A stretch of DNA of 64,000 bases from Diorhabda sublineata (taxonomy: Eukaryota; Arthropoda; Insecta; Coleoptera; Chrysomelidae), in contig NC_079474.1 in the NCBI RefSeq assembly GCF_026230105.1, forward strand, positions 37,772,294 through 37,836,293, given 5' to 3'. Position numbers and translations under genes: made by a program. This document shows positions 36,484-47,689 of this stretch, one piece after another. Below the pieces are notes generated by a model. The model made no database searches. It saw only the letters and a list, made by a program, of their open reading frames with translations, and was not told the origin of the DNA. Numbering within the stretch: the stretch's first letter is position 1; each line of letters begins with the position of its first letter.

Positions 36484-36484
<1 letters not shown>
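35272..36484 (-). mobile_element. Near full-length mariner element with both TIRs
   Basis: The right end (36484, then TA) reads on the minus strand CGAGGATGTATTGATATCTT and continues GTTAGCCTAGACC. The left end (35272, preceded by TA) reads CGAGAACATATTGAAAAATT and continues TTTAGCCTACTATAGAACC, so the TIRs match imperfectly over about 40 bp. The length of 1213 bp is normal for mariner. The minus strand encodes a decayed transposase: VKIEKLEY, KNWTASFKRGKFSIEHDDRS with GRPVSV (helix-turn-helix linker, 36170-36100), LDFDPETKQQLMEWRHFGSP (35890-35832), SAGNVLASVFWDYHGVIMID, RRITGDYY, EKRRGKL, and a faint PLHTNL region. Frameshifts and stops mean it is inactive. The 46014-46340 remnant is the same family. 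Confidence 0.9.

Positions 36485-36527
<43 letters not shown>
36485..36527. repeat. (TA)n microsatellite abutting the mariner end
   Basis: An uninterrupted TA run of about 21 units begins exactly at the TA target-site duplication of the mariner. Confidence 0.95.
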
Positions 36528-36529
<2 letters not shown>

Positions 36530-36789
36530 GCGATTTCTCAGTGGGAATGTGGCTAAATACCAAGTAAACTAATTAATTCCCAAACGATGAATACATACGT
36601 TTTTGAAAGCTCCGAAATATATTAGAGATTGAGCACTTTGTGTTTAATTTTGCCATAATCACACTAAGAAAATGCCAAAAGAGTCAAAACGTCCTTTATA
36701 ACAACTATAGAGGCTTATCTGAAACTAACACTACGAGTAGAATCTATGAAAAAAAAAATAATAATAGATCTTATAGAAACGGAATATAA

Positions 36790-37620
36790 ACATAATTAAC
36801 TGTTAAAGAGGTGGATAAGTTCAGCTCTTTAGAAACTGATCTCAGCGCTAAACTGGAGGAACTTAATTTTTTTGATAATGCGGCAATATGTAACTCTCAT
36901 TTCAAGGAATTGTCCACAACAAATCCTAAGAATTTCACAGATTCAACGACGTCAATAGTGATGTTATTTAATAAAAAAGGCGCCAATATATTTTAATATG
37001 ATAAAACTTCAGTTTTAGAAACGTTGAGAGAGAGAGAGAGAGAAGATTAGAATCACACCATGATTTAAGTGTAATTAGGTCACTAGATATGGTCCTATGA
37101 AGTGCCGTGAGTTGCTCCAAGAGAAACTAGTGTCGTTTAAAAAAAGACATATTTTACTACTGATGTCTAGACAGGCGAAGACGTTTATAAACAGAAGAAA
37201 CAAAATAGGGCAAAGTGCTGAGCCTTGGAGCACTTCACATTCTATTGGCTTGCAACCCTTACAAGCTGACTTCCGTTGGTGAGGTATGACTTAAACTATG
37301 CGAAAGGTGTTCTCTTGAAACCGTAATACTGCAATTTGTTAATTAAAATATTACGATTAATATAATCGAAAGCCTTGGAAAAATCACATGTTGTTGCAGT
37401 TGATGGCTGTTTAGGCTAGAGTAGACATTGTTATATAAAAAGCCAAATTGATGGAATATATATCATCCAATAGAGAAATGAACAGTTTGGTCACCTTGTT
37501 TATGTATTGGAGAGATAACTGCACTGTTCCATTTATTTGGTTCTAGTTCCCATATTTCAAATATAAATTGTGTGATATATTTGTTAAGTTTTCTATTTAT
37601 TTCAATTTTAAAAGTAACAG
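36790..37620 (-). mobile_element. LINE reverse transcriptase relic, copy 2 (same family as 28070-29010)
   Basis: The minus strand gives YITQFIFEIWELEPNKWNSA and VISPIHKQGDQT (about 37580-37485, the finger-domain block), QFGFLYNN after a deletion, the IND-type palm block in nucleotide similarity to 28700-28960, then VVESVKFLGFVVDNSLK (about 36965-36915), LSKKLSSSSLALRSVSKELN (about 36880-36820). Nucleotide identity with copy 1 is high across 37060-37390 versus 28620-28960. This copy retains the thumb region lost in copy 1 but lacks the C-terminal RYLLGL block. A GA run (37026-37044) interrupts it. Dead. Confidence 0.8.
37026..37044. repeat. (GA)n microsatellite inside LINE copy 2
   Basis: A run of about nine GA units that is absent from the matching position (about 28585) of LINE copy 1. 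It therefore arose after the copies separated. Confidence 0.85.
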
Positions 37621-38536
37621 TGGAATCTTCAACTGCGATATTTCCTAATACGACTATATATCTAAAAATCGAATAATTTCATATTTTTAATCTAGTAAAC
37701 ATTTTGAAAACTTGAGGTGATAGAGCAATTCTGAGGTACATTCATGCGTATTTATAATTCAGTCTATCCAAAAGCAAGATTTTGTAAAATCCGCGCTAAT
37801 TAGCATGTCAATAACGTCTTCTGAATTAAACTTCTATGTAGTAAATACAAGAGGGCTATAAAGATAGTTGCTAATATTTCTGCGTCTAGCTGATTAAATA
37901 ATATCTTTCTGAATGATTGTTCCAGATACAAAACTAGTGGTTGTCCGACCATTGTCAAAATAACAAAATTTTCTGTGAAAACTCAATCAGATACTCTCCA
38001 AAACGAATCGATTCAAATATTAAATTCATAAAACGTACTGTGAATGATGATGGGACATGCCTTCACGACTTTGACAAGCTAATCCATCATGAAGCTCTAA
38101 AACAACGCGTCCCAGATAAACTGAAGTGAAAAAAACATGTCGAAGTTGATAAAAACTGAATTGATAATGATGTTTATGCAATAGGAACAATTGGAATAAG
38201 TGGGGCAATAAGTTTGAGAGAGTGGATCCTCACAAAATATTTGAAAATATTTGTCAATTCACAGTAGGTGGTTTTCAGACAAAGATGAGTCGAAAATTAT
38301 GGAGTCTAGGCAAAATTAATGTCCCTTTCCAATATTACGGATTGATTTGGATGAAATCAATTTAATCAACGGGATAGTCCAGTTGTTTCTCCTTGTGTTC
38401 AACGCTCAAGTAGCATCTCAATTTCTCTATTATTACTCGTTTTTATAGTACTCTGTATTGTTGGAATGTTGTTCAAGAAGTAAATTTTTCCTACAAAAAA
38501 CAAGTTGTGGCATGGAAGAACTTCTCACAACAAATA
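37621..38536. other. Intergenic, no gene recognised
   Basis: AT-rich sequence. It may include further degraded 5' LINE sequence in the first 60 bp. Nothing else is assignable. Confidence 0.4.
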
Positions 38537-39078
38537 CGAGGGTTGCTACTTAAGTTGCGAGATATCGCAAGACTCATGTGAATATGTCAAAACTGACATT
38601 GCCTCCATAAAGTTTGATTTTTGTCACTTCGAGGCAAATGTTTGACTGTTTAATTCGGAATAGCTATACATGTCTCCACCATTCCATTAAAACAACGTAA
38701 CACGGTCTCAATTCTGAATGGTACATCCTCATTTGATTACTAGAAGTGTTGGAATAAATCAGGAAAACCAGTCGCAGAGGAACAGTCAAAACATCTAATT
38801 GATGGGTCATTCTCCGTGCAGTCCTTGTTTAGCACCGAATGATTTGTTCTTATGCCCGCAGATCCAAAATAAATTGCCAGTTCAATGTTTTTCTATATCT
38901 GAAGAAGCAATTCATGCGTGCAAATCACATGTTTTGGAGGAATGGAAAAAATGCATCGACAATTGGTTCAAGCGTTTACAAAAGTAAATTGATCTCTATG
39001 CAGAATGTTTTGAAAAGCAATAAAGCCATATCCAATTCTAACTAACTGTTCAGCTCAAAACTTAAGTAGCAAGCTTCG
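38537..39078 (+). mobile_element. Internally deleted mariner with both TIRs
   Basis: The ends are flanked by TA at 38535-38536 and 39079-39080. The left end CGAGGGTTGCTACTTAAGTT and the right end inverted CGAAGCTTGCTACTTAAGTT agree at 18 of 20 positions. The total of 542 bp is less than half the usual length. Coding remnants: NSEWYILI.LLEVLE.IRKT (about 38712-38770), then directly LMGHSPCSPCLAPNDLFLCP (from about 38799), SISEEAIHACKSHVLEEWKK, CIDNWFKRLQK and AECFEKQ near the stop. The N-terminal half and the HHDN catalytic block are missing, so it could at best have moved with transposase supplied in trans. It is the same family as 7656-8525 and 5185-5520. Confidence 0.9.
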
Positions 39079-39589
39079 TACCTTAGTTTTTCCGTCTCAA
39101 CCAACCCAGATTCATTTCCTCTCAAAGCTTGATCTAGTTTCATTTTGTGCTCTATACACTTCACTTGTGATGGTTTTGTTGGTTGGTAAGAGTTTATACT
39201 TTGAATTCCATCAAACGACACCATAAGGTGAAACGTTGTGGCTGGTCATCCCTTTAAAATAAGAAAAAGGGTCATTTTTTTCTCCTGTTATGATTTCGTC
39301 TAAAAAGAGCGATTGGTTTCGATAAGAGAAGAGAGCACTGCAGATTGTCACTATTTGATTACGCTTATTTGCAGTTAATACATATGAAGATCATTAACCA
39401 TACTTCAGATAGTTTTGTTTGGCTAACAATTCAAGATTGTGCCAAGCTCTTGTTGTGTTTTTTGAGGATTTAAAAGGACACTTGAAATCAGCATTTATTC
39501 TATTGAAGTCTTATTTTGTACAAATAAACTCAACAAATTTCTCGTCTTCCTATCTTCCATGAATTTAATTATCAGTTCAAGTGATGATT
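39079..39589. other. Intergenic, no gene recognised
   Basis: No supported feature in this short gap. Confidence 0.45.
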
Positions 39590-39800
39590 AGACGATTACA
39601 CGAGAATGAAAAAAAAACTGGCCAAAGTTCTCACAGGATGTTGCAATCCGTCTATGATGATAATCTAGTTGAATAATACAGTTCACAAGTGGTATGAGCG
39701 CTTTAAAAGAATGAGGTATAGCTTGGACGTCCTTCGACCTTAAAAACATATGAAAATGCAGTCAAGAACTCAAAATTTTCTACACGTTGCTAGAAAGCAG
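39590..39800 (+). mobile_element. mariner N-terminal fragment
   Basis: Across three + strand frames: VYDDNLVE (about 39646-39672), HKWYERFKRMRYSLD (about 39688-39732) and LGRPSTLKTYENAVKN (about 39723-39770). This reproduces the second helix-turn-helix and linker of mariner transposases (..YGDN..S......W..RFK.GR..VED....GRPST...EN...V). It is a different lineage from the 35272 and 38537 copies. No TIRs and no catalytic domain are seen. Confidence 0.6.
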
Positions 39801-42539
39801 ATGATTTGTAATTGATACAAGTAAGAGGCAATGTTTTTTGACTCGGTACTAGTTATTACCTTTTTCACCCAATTTAACGTGATGAAATACTGAAAAGGAA
39901 ACATTTTGAAAATATATTCTGCGTCCTTCCCTTGTTACTCAAGGACTGAAATAAGTTGGTACCTTGTTACTTCATTTTCAATAAATAATATTTTTTGATA
40001 GCATCTCCAATATTTTACTGCAATATCCGTTCTTCACTGAAAGCATGGACATAATAATATAAGATACAGTTATGAAAATAATAGGAATAATTCAAAATAT
40101 TAGAAGTTAACTTCATTAAATGAAAGTAACGAATAAGATAACGAATAACATACTTAAAATATTCATTCGTACATTAAAAGATCAAAGCCATTTAGAACAT
40201 TTCTGTGGAATGTCACCACTTTATATCACTGAATTAGTAACCCTAAATAAACAAAAAAGACATCAGAATGCAATTAGAACCTAAAAAACAACCTCATAAC
40301 AATAAATCTGCTACACAATCTTATCTCCATTTTACGAACTCTACGTTAACAAACAAATAACTGACGAAGAAGTGGCTCGGTGGTCGATTTTTCGTCTAGA
40401 CACTTCCGGTGCCACCTGTATCATCACTGTTGCTTCTGTAATTTCTTCTATTGCCGTCGGAAATGGTGTATTTTAAGTACGCTACCTACCTGCTGTGGTT
40501 TCATTCATAAATTCGCAAAATTTACTACGAGGCCGATTCGGACGAGAACTAATTATAGGCCGTTTGTCTATGTTTTTTACAAATTGGTCTTTGGGATATT
40601 ATTTATCATGCCGCCAAGTTGGTGTCATCAGAAGATTTATATAATGTGAGATTTCCGTATGTATATAAAAAAAAATTGTTTGTTACTACTCTCTAATATT
40701 TACTAACTAATGTAAAGTTTGCTTTTGATTATATTTTTATATTAATAATTCATTATTCTAGTTAGTCTGCTTTCCGTATAATAAAAGTAAGTTAAAAAGC
40801 AGCAGCAGGGCGATTGAATACAATCATCTGAAGGAAATTATTATAAATTAAAATATATTTATAGAAAATATGAATAATATCAAGAGATACCGACAAGGTG
40901 GGTATCGCGATTGCTTAATACTGATCAAAAGCTAGCTATCCATAAAAATTCATTGTTATTTCACAGTAGATGAAACTATTTTACCCCAAAACAAAAATAC
41001 AGTTGAAGCAATGAACTATCCATGGAACGTTTTCTGAAGAAAGTAATAACGGTTTTTTAGCAACAGTATTCTGAGATTTCGAAGGTGTAATCTTCTAATA
41101 GATTATTTAGAAAAAGGAAAAATTATTTGTTGGTACATTTTGATGCAGTTCTGCAATCCACATCAAAAACAGAATGAAGATATGGATTTAGATGAATCTA
41201 TAGTAAAATTGATTACATGCACACAAAAAGAAGGAACAGCCTGCATTAGGTTAAGTTGCCGCTTCCGTGCGCAGTCAAAACAAAACTACGAGTCCCAGCG
41301 GCATTGGGCGGTGTCGTTGTGTACTTTTTGGTCTGCCCTCATATAATGATCGGATAACGAAAAATTTCTAATTAACATGAGAAATTCTCAAAAAAGGTTT
41401 TGAATCTGTAATAAAATGTCTACCACAGTTCTCCTTTCGGAGCTTAAGTTAAGATCCTGAAAGGTCGTCCAGTTTAAGTGCCCATAGTTTTTATGATAGT
41501 TCATTTTTCTTGGGAGCGTTGGAAAAACCTGTTGGATGGAAAACCATAATCAACTAAAAGACTCCTTTGCGGTATTTTCAATTGAAAACAATATCTATAA
41601 AGTCAAACCAAAAAAAAAACTGTACTTCAGCCACCAAACAATCACATATTCCAGTTTACCTTCGGTCTCTGAAGATCTGAAGAATTTAGCTATTGAAACG
41701 TGCGTTGCCGACACACAAAAATGGTTGGGAAAATAAAAGTACATTCGCATTATACTTGTATATGGACCTGAATAATTAAACTACAATTTCAATAACTTAG
41801 ACTTAACTTATAAAATCCAAGCGAAATTTCTAAAAATAAGACTTTCCTAAAAGAAAAATTTTTCCAAGTTTGCTGAATATTTAATTGATACTAACGAACC
41901 GTACCAGAAATGAGATTTTAATCCGTGAAACAAATAAAACGATCAAATCGAAATAACAAAGCCAAAATATTCAGTTTACGTCGGTATATTTTCCGGAAGC
42001 TATATTAGATTACATTTTAATCAGCAGCGCAACTCTGTCGGTATAGAGGGGCGTGGGGTTACCGGCCATTACTCAAACTTGACGTTAAACGGCTAATTCA
42101 ATTGTTACCCCAACGATATGTGGTTATCGTTGGATCTAGTCGGCTTTGTTTGTGAGTTGCGCGATGTTCGAATGTTTCACATCGCGTATATGGGAATTCT
42201 CATCGTGTGGCCGAAATTCACTTTTTAAAAGGTTTCGCATAAAATTCGTCCATAGCTAAATCATTTTTATTTAATTCCTCAATGTTTAATTATATTCTAC
42301 CGAATAAAAAAATTTTCATCGTATACACCACCGATGAAAAGTTTTGGCCTACTCCATAATCCATTCATTAAATTTTGTAAACTGTAACAAATTTCTCATT
42401 CATATAGTCAAGCGAAGGTCGAAACGGTCTCTTATAAACCAAAAATAATAGATATCTTTTTGTGAAGTTTATATTCGAATTGTTTTTGTTCTCGCAAATT
42501 CAGACTTGTAGGTTTTGAAATAGATGAAATCACAAAAGT
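39801..42539. other. Intergenic, several unexplained higher-GC blocks
   Basis: No gene is supported. Higher-GC stretches occur at about 40370-40640, 41240-41345 and 42010-42190. A perfect 8-bp hairpin (CCAACGAT, eight-base loop, ATCGTTGG) lies at 42110-42133. A repeat motif around 41650-41710 is shared with 45040-45100. Confidence 0.4.
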
Positions 42540-43110
42540 AAACGTACTACTGTTGTCGAATTAAAAATACCACGACGTACCATAGACTACAAGTTAAAAA
42601 ATATACATCCATCAGGAGCTTTAGCGACAGAAAACGTTCAGAGCGGCCTCGAAAAACCACAACCGCTGAAGATAAACGTATTGTATTGATCAGTAAATTT
42701 GATCGACGACTCACGGGCCCAGAGATAGCAACTCGGATCAATGAATCTAGCTATCTGCCTTTGAGTACTTCTGCAGTGAAAAGGATATTGAGCGAAGCAG
42801 ACCTTTTGGAAGAGTGGCAGAGAAAAAACCTCTTTCTAAGATGTCAAAATCAAATTAGAGGTTGTAGTGGGTTAGAAAACATAAAAAATGGACGTATGAA
42901 AAGTGGAAGAGAGTTTTATGGAGTGATGAGTCAAAATTGGATTTAAGAGTAGGTCAAAGGAAAAAAGAATGTTAGATCCAAGTATAATACCGACAGTAAA
43001 ACACAGCAGAGGCTTGGTGATAATTTGGAGATGTTTTGGAGAAAAGGCACCTGGAAACCTGGTAAAAATTCTAGGAGTTTTGAAGACAGGCCAGCGCCTG
43101 ATCAGCAGAA
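42540..43110 (+). mobile_element. Tc1-like transposase relic
   Basis: The + strand gives SERPRKTTTAEDKRIVLISK (about 42630-42693), then FDRRLTGPEIATRINESSYL with LSTSAVKRILSEADLL, the paired helix-turn-helix region of Tc1-like transposases (RKTT...DR.I........T...I........S..TV.R.L...GL). It continues with KNLFLRCQNQIR, then VLWTDESK is represented by EFYGVMSQNWI, and PTVKHSRGLVIIWRCFGEKA (about 42990-43050), the segment after the first catalytic aspartate (usual PTVKHGGGSVM.WGCF). The first catalytic D is lost (decayed) and the DNDPKH and third-acid blocks are absent. Two frames, no TIRs found. Confidence 0.75.
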
Positions 43111-46013
43111 ATTGTTTTTATTTATTGTGTATCACGCAAACTATAGGGTGTGTACATCAAACATTTAAATATTACAATGACAAAAAGGCTGTAAAGTTGA
43201 TAAGATGTACTAAATCTCGTTTAAAATACACCTACATTTCGGTTAGATTTTCATAGGACAATGTATTAGGAATATCCAACTTATTTGAAGATGAAAAACC
43301 CTACATCTCAATATCAGGATGTAGTTGCTACTATAAAAATTTTATTTTTAGTGGAGAAGCAAAAAATATGACGAAAGTAAAAAAATATTCAACGAATCCA
43401 CCGCCTTCACTAAATTATATTATAAAACACTATAATTTTATATTGGAATGTTCATTTTGTAATTCTTTATAAAAAGATTATTGAAGTTTAACAAAAATTA
43501 CTTTGCAAATTAAAAATAATAACTTGCTTTGAGCAAAAATAGAACAAATGATTAAAGAGTTTTTATATGAAAACCGCCTCGAATTTTAATTTAAATGTTT
43601 TTTGGTGCTTTCTTAATAAGGTATGTCCATGAGTCTGCAAATCCTATCATTGACAGTTTTCAAATTATAGGTTTCATTATTTCGATCACTCGAAGCTTAC
43701 ATTATCAACAACTACGACTAGCTTTTGACTAGAAACATTTTACTTGGCACAAATCAGTTCTTACTGATTACATAAAACTTACTATATTAATTAGTGTGAT
43801 TGACTCACAACAGTTATAACATTTAAATAATATACGAGTATAGTCGACATTTTGTTAGGTAAAAATAGGGTAGATTGGGGTTAGGGTAAGGGCTAGATTT
43901 GCTTCGCCTGCCACAATTCGCTGTCTCAAGGATCAGTCCCATCCTAGTCAAACATCAATAACCGGTACGCAATCTTCGCTAAATTCCAGCTATAAGCAAT
44001 CTTCGCGTATTCTTTCAAATAATCAACCAGTTGTATTCATTAGCAATAATTCTTGTCAGGGTTACTGAGATAATGTAAACTAGTAAAATTCACTACTTCC
44101 GTCGTGCGAATAAGTATTACACGCGTTTCTTTAAAAATCGCCTTGGTATATAATTGGTCAAAAGTCTTTAATACTTCTCATAATTCTTCAAGTAAGAATG
44201 GATGAAGTATACTTATTAGATAAATATGTAGAATCTGTTGTGAAGTTGAAAAGGGCGGAACCTTTTTGTATGCGAATGTTATTCATAATAAAAGATGATG
44301 TCACAGCTTTGTCGCAGCAAAGCGCGCCCTTCAAATCATTGCATTTTGATGATTTAATTCGCTCTTGATAGCAATTGCTTTGCGATTTCCCCTATGTGCA
44401 TATTTTATGTAAAGAGAATGACTGAAAATGTCGTTGTTGAAATCAAATTTACAATTTTTGTAGAGTTATGTGGATAATTTTTATCATATTAATATTTAAT
44501 TATGAATTACTACCATTAGACTGTGGTAAATAAAAACTTACACTCTTTTTCTTATTATATGAGGTGATTCAACAAAGCATACTTGAATGAAAAATGAATC
44601 GATTTCAATGCAGAATGTATTCTTATATTTTATCCTGCTAATTATCCCTTCTGTACATGAGCCAAATATGCAATTGTTTCCTTAATTTAAAAAAATATCC
44701 TATTCACCATTCAACGGTATATCCACAGTTTTATGGCAATAAACAAAAACGAGCTTTCTACCAAAGCATCTGTAGAAATGGAAAATAATGGACAGTTACC
44801 ATTTTTACACATTTTATTAATTCGGAATAGTAATAGGTTGAATTTGATGTATTTAGGAAAAACAGCGCTACGTGCAGGTACATCTCGGATGATTCTTTTC
44901 AGCCCACTCTATAGTTTAGTGGTCAAGGAATGGATGTGAAGATTCCCGCCAAGGAGTTTTTTCCCGCTGGAAATAATATTCGCGGGAGAAGGTTCATTGG
45001 TGGAAAAATTTAGTATAAATCAGGTACCTAAGTCAAGTTATTAGATTTTAGTTTACCTTCAGTTTCTGAAGACGATAACGAAACGCGCGTCAGATAGTGT
45101 AATTGTGAGTGTTGGTGTAGTGGTGGTGTAAACAGTGTATTTATTCAGTACGAATATTGCAAACGGTTCCAGAAATTCCAGCTTATTAATGTAGTCGAAC
45201 AAGTAACAGAGTGCGTTGTAAATGTTTATAAAAATTTATAGGCACATTTACTAAATAGAGAATAAACGAATTGCAAAGAAGCAAATATTTAAATTTTGCA
45301 ATCGAATCGTCAACAAATGTAAAACATCTCTTTTAATTTTTATTGTTCTAAAGAAAATTTCATAGGGATGATTTTCACAATATTTATATTACATAAGATA
45401 TATTAGGTAATGATAATTTACAAAATTTCCACCGCATAAGTCACCAAGGAAGTCGCGTTGTAAAATTAAACGACAGTTGTGAGTATTTTAAAAAGGCAGG
45501 AGAGTTAATCATATAAAGAGTTTTGGAAGAACTCATTTCTCAATACGGTGATGTACTTTTCCTTCAAGAGCAAAAGGCTAGTGTTGAACAGATTTTTAGA
45601 CACGTTTTCATAAAATCCGGTTGGCTGAAGATTGGTGGTTGAAGCCAAGTTTCCGTATTATAAACGTTACCGGGGCTTGAACGAATGGTTGACTGTCGGT
45701 TGGTCCAGCCGTAACCAAAGATCAGATTGGACTGTCAACCAAGTGTTCAGAGATACATTCTAACCTAATTTTTTTTAAGTTTGACTTGTATTTAGAGATT
45801 TTAGATTAATATTAATATAAATTGGAATTAAATCAACCATTTAAACAATGTCATCATCATTTTCCCCGGAGACAGAGAAACTCATATTATATTCTAAAAG
45901 TTTTTGAACTTCACCTGTAAGAAGCATAGATGTAGCTTCACGGATCAAAATACTGAACATTTGTTAAGAAGTGCAGACTCATAAAAACAGCTAGCAATGA
46001 TTCATGCCATTTG
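43111..46013. other. Intergenic, no gene recognised
   Basis: No coding region is supported. Blocks less AT-rich than average lie at about 43860-43990, 44240-44380 and 44935-45000. A dispersed repeat motif is at 45040-45130. The patch at 45600-45740 is open on + but unrecognised. Confidence 0.4.
45040..45130. repeat. Dispersed repeat with a conserved core (also at 41650-41710 and 50631-50700)
   Basis: The core TTTACCTTCAGTTTCTGAAG, followed within 30 bp by CGAAACGCGCGTCAGATAGT, resembles 41650-41710 (TTTACCTTCGGTCTCTGAAG, later GAAACGTGCGTTGCCGA). The part from TCAGATAGTGTAATTGTGAG resembles 50632-50690, immediately right of a hAT element. It has no coding content. Confidence 0.55.
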
Positions 46014-46340
46014 GGAGGAGGAATTGATATCTAGTTACCCTAGACTAGTTCCATGCATAAACAAAATTTGGGATTGCCATGGAGTAATGATGATTGATTT
46101 TTGGATAAGGGTAGAACAATAACTGGAGATTACTATTCGACATTACTGACCACTCTACGGGAAAAAATTGAAGAGAAAAGACGCGGAAGGCTATCCAAAG
46201 GTGTTTTGTTTTTGCAGGACAACGCTCCTGCCCACAAATCTCATGTTGAAATGCAAAAAATTCGTGATTTAGGGTTTGAATTACTAGAACACTCCCCTTA
46301 TTCACCAGATTTGGCTCTGTCCGACTATCATCTTTTTCCT
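46014..46340 (+). mobile_element. mariner deletion derivative, same family as 35272-36484
   Basis: The left end GGAGGAGGAATTGATATCTA, with TTACCCTAGACTAGTTCCAT and GCATAAACAAAA, aligns with the minus-strand end of the 35272-36484 element. It then jumps from the 5' UTR straight into the mid-protein: FLDKGRTITGDYYSTLL, REKIEEKRRGRLSKGVLFLQ, DNAPAHKSHVEM (second catalytic D), GFELLEHSPYSPDLALSDYH (third catalytic D). About 700 bp between are gone, including the N-terminal DNA-binding domain. The right part and right TIR are missing. The remaining reading frame is open from 46101 and extends by chance beyond the homology to 46484. Confidence 0.8.
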
Positions 46341-46689
46341 CATACTTGCTTCTTTTCAACGTTCAACATCAACAACTTACTCAATTTCTATATTGCCAAT
46401 GGCTTCGCATTAACAAACGCGTTTAGAATTACAGTTGCGCCACAGCTCATTATTGCCAACTATTGTTTGAATGTGAAAAGGTAAACGGCAACATTCGTAT
46501 TATTATAGCTCCAATAAAAGTAAACAGTAATATAATTGATCATTACAAATGAAAACCCTCAATTACAATAGAAAACAATAAATCTCTCCTTAAAATCATA
46601 ATGGACTTGTTATTTAGAATAAACCATTTTTATCTCTAGTCGTTAGATATATTTGGCGACAAAATAATTTAGGTTTTGTAGTATAGAAT

Positions 46690-47673
46690 GAAACACTTTT
46701 TTCAACAAAGAATAGTTTGTAGCCCATTATATATTTTCCATTTTGCTCAATGACCTTTTGCCATCTTTATTTCAGCTTCAGGATTCCGCGCTCATAAAAT
46801 TTCTGGTCCTTATCATCAAAAAACTGAACCAGGTGTGATTGAAGGTAAACGTCATTTGTGAAAGTTTGTCCATTCAAAGAATTCTGCAAACTTCGAAATA
46901 AATGATAATCAGATGATGCCAGATCAGGGCTGTATAGGGGATGTGGCATCGTTCTACAGCCAAGGTCCACTAGTTTTCACGAGTTGCCAAAGATGTGTGA
47001 TACCTGTCATGGTGGGGCACTAAACCTTCCCGGCTTGACAATTCTGGCCGTTTTTCATTTATTTCTTAATCCAATTTCATTCATTGCTGACAGTAAATAT
47101 CAGTATTTATCTTTTGGTTTCTTGGAAGCAGCTCGAAAAACACAACATCTTTGTAATCCCAAAAAACATGAGCTTTTGTTGTTATTTTTCAGCTTTCGGT
47201 GGGGTTTCTGCTGGTTCATCGTGTTTGCTCCATGATCGTTTTCGAACTATGTTACTGTACAGAATCGGTTTCATTTTCTTTAAGGTACAAATGTTGATTC
47301 TTTGTGTTAAATGAATTTGTTATAATTCGTAAGGTTCCCAAATATCAAAGTTCTTAATTAGCCCAAGACATTTTGAGTGTTTTTCATTTATTGTGTGCGA
47401 TTCATGTAGCCTCTTCGCACCCTCTCGTATAATTATATGACGATCATCTTCAGTTATGACTTTGACTTGGTTTACATCAACTTTAGTAGGCCAACTTTGC
47501 TCATCTTTGAGGGAAAAATCTCTAGAACGAAATTTTTTATACTAATTCAGACAGTTGCGCTCTGTTCAGCAATCAGCACCATAAACTTCACATATTTCTT
47601 TGTAAGTCGCTTTCTTTCCATTACGGAAATAAAAAAGTGAAATATGCCGAAAATGTTCATTTTTGCACTCCAT
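46690..47673 (-). mobile_element. mariner transposase relic, nearly complete coding length
   Basis: The minus strand from 47673: MECKNEHFRHISLFYFRNGK, KEICEVYG, KKFRSRDFSLKDEQ with a decayed SGRP site, VKVITEDDRHI, LGLIKNFDIWEPYEL, KPILYSNIVRKRSWSKHDEP (first acid region), VFFELLPRNQKINTDIYCQQ in shifted frames, then CRTMPHPLYSPDLASSDYHL (third catalytic D), FRSLQNSLNGQTF and FYERGILKLK. This is a lineage distinct from the other mariners in the window (Hsmar1/SETMAR-like architecture, inferred). Frameshifts are many. I could not identify convincing TIRs on either side. Confidence 0.8.
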
Positions 47674-47689
47674 TTAAAACTTAAAAATC

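Noticed and set aside
43880..43900. GGGGTTAGGGTAAGGG telomere-like words
   Set aside because: Too short and irregular for an interstitial telomere; insects mostly use TTAGG, and no array follows.
46045..46359. 104-codon minus-strand frame
   Set aside because: Antisense to the mariner remnant; the + strand carries the catalytic motifs DNAPAHKS and YSPDLALSDYH.
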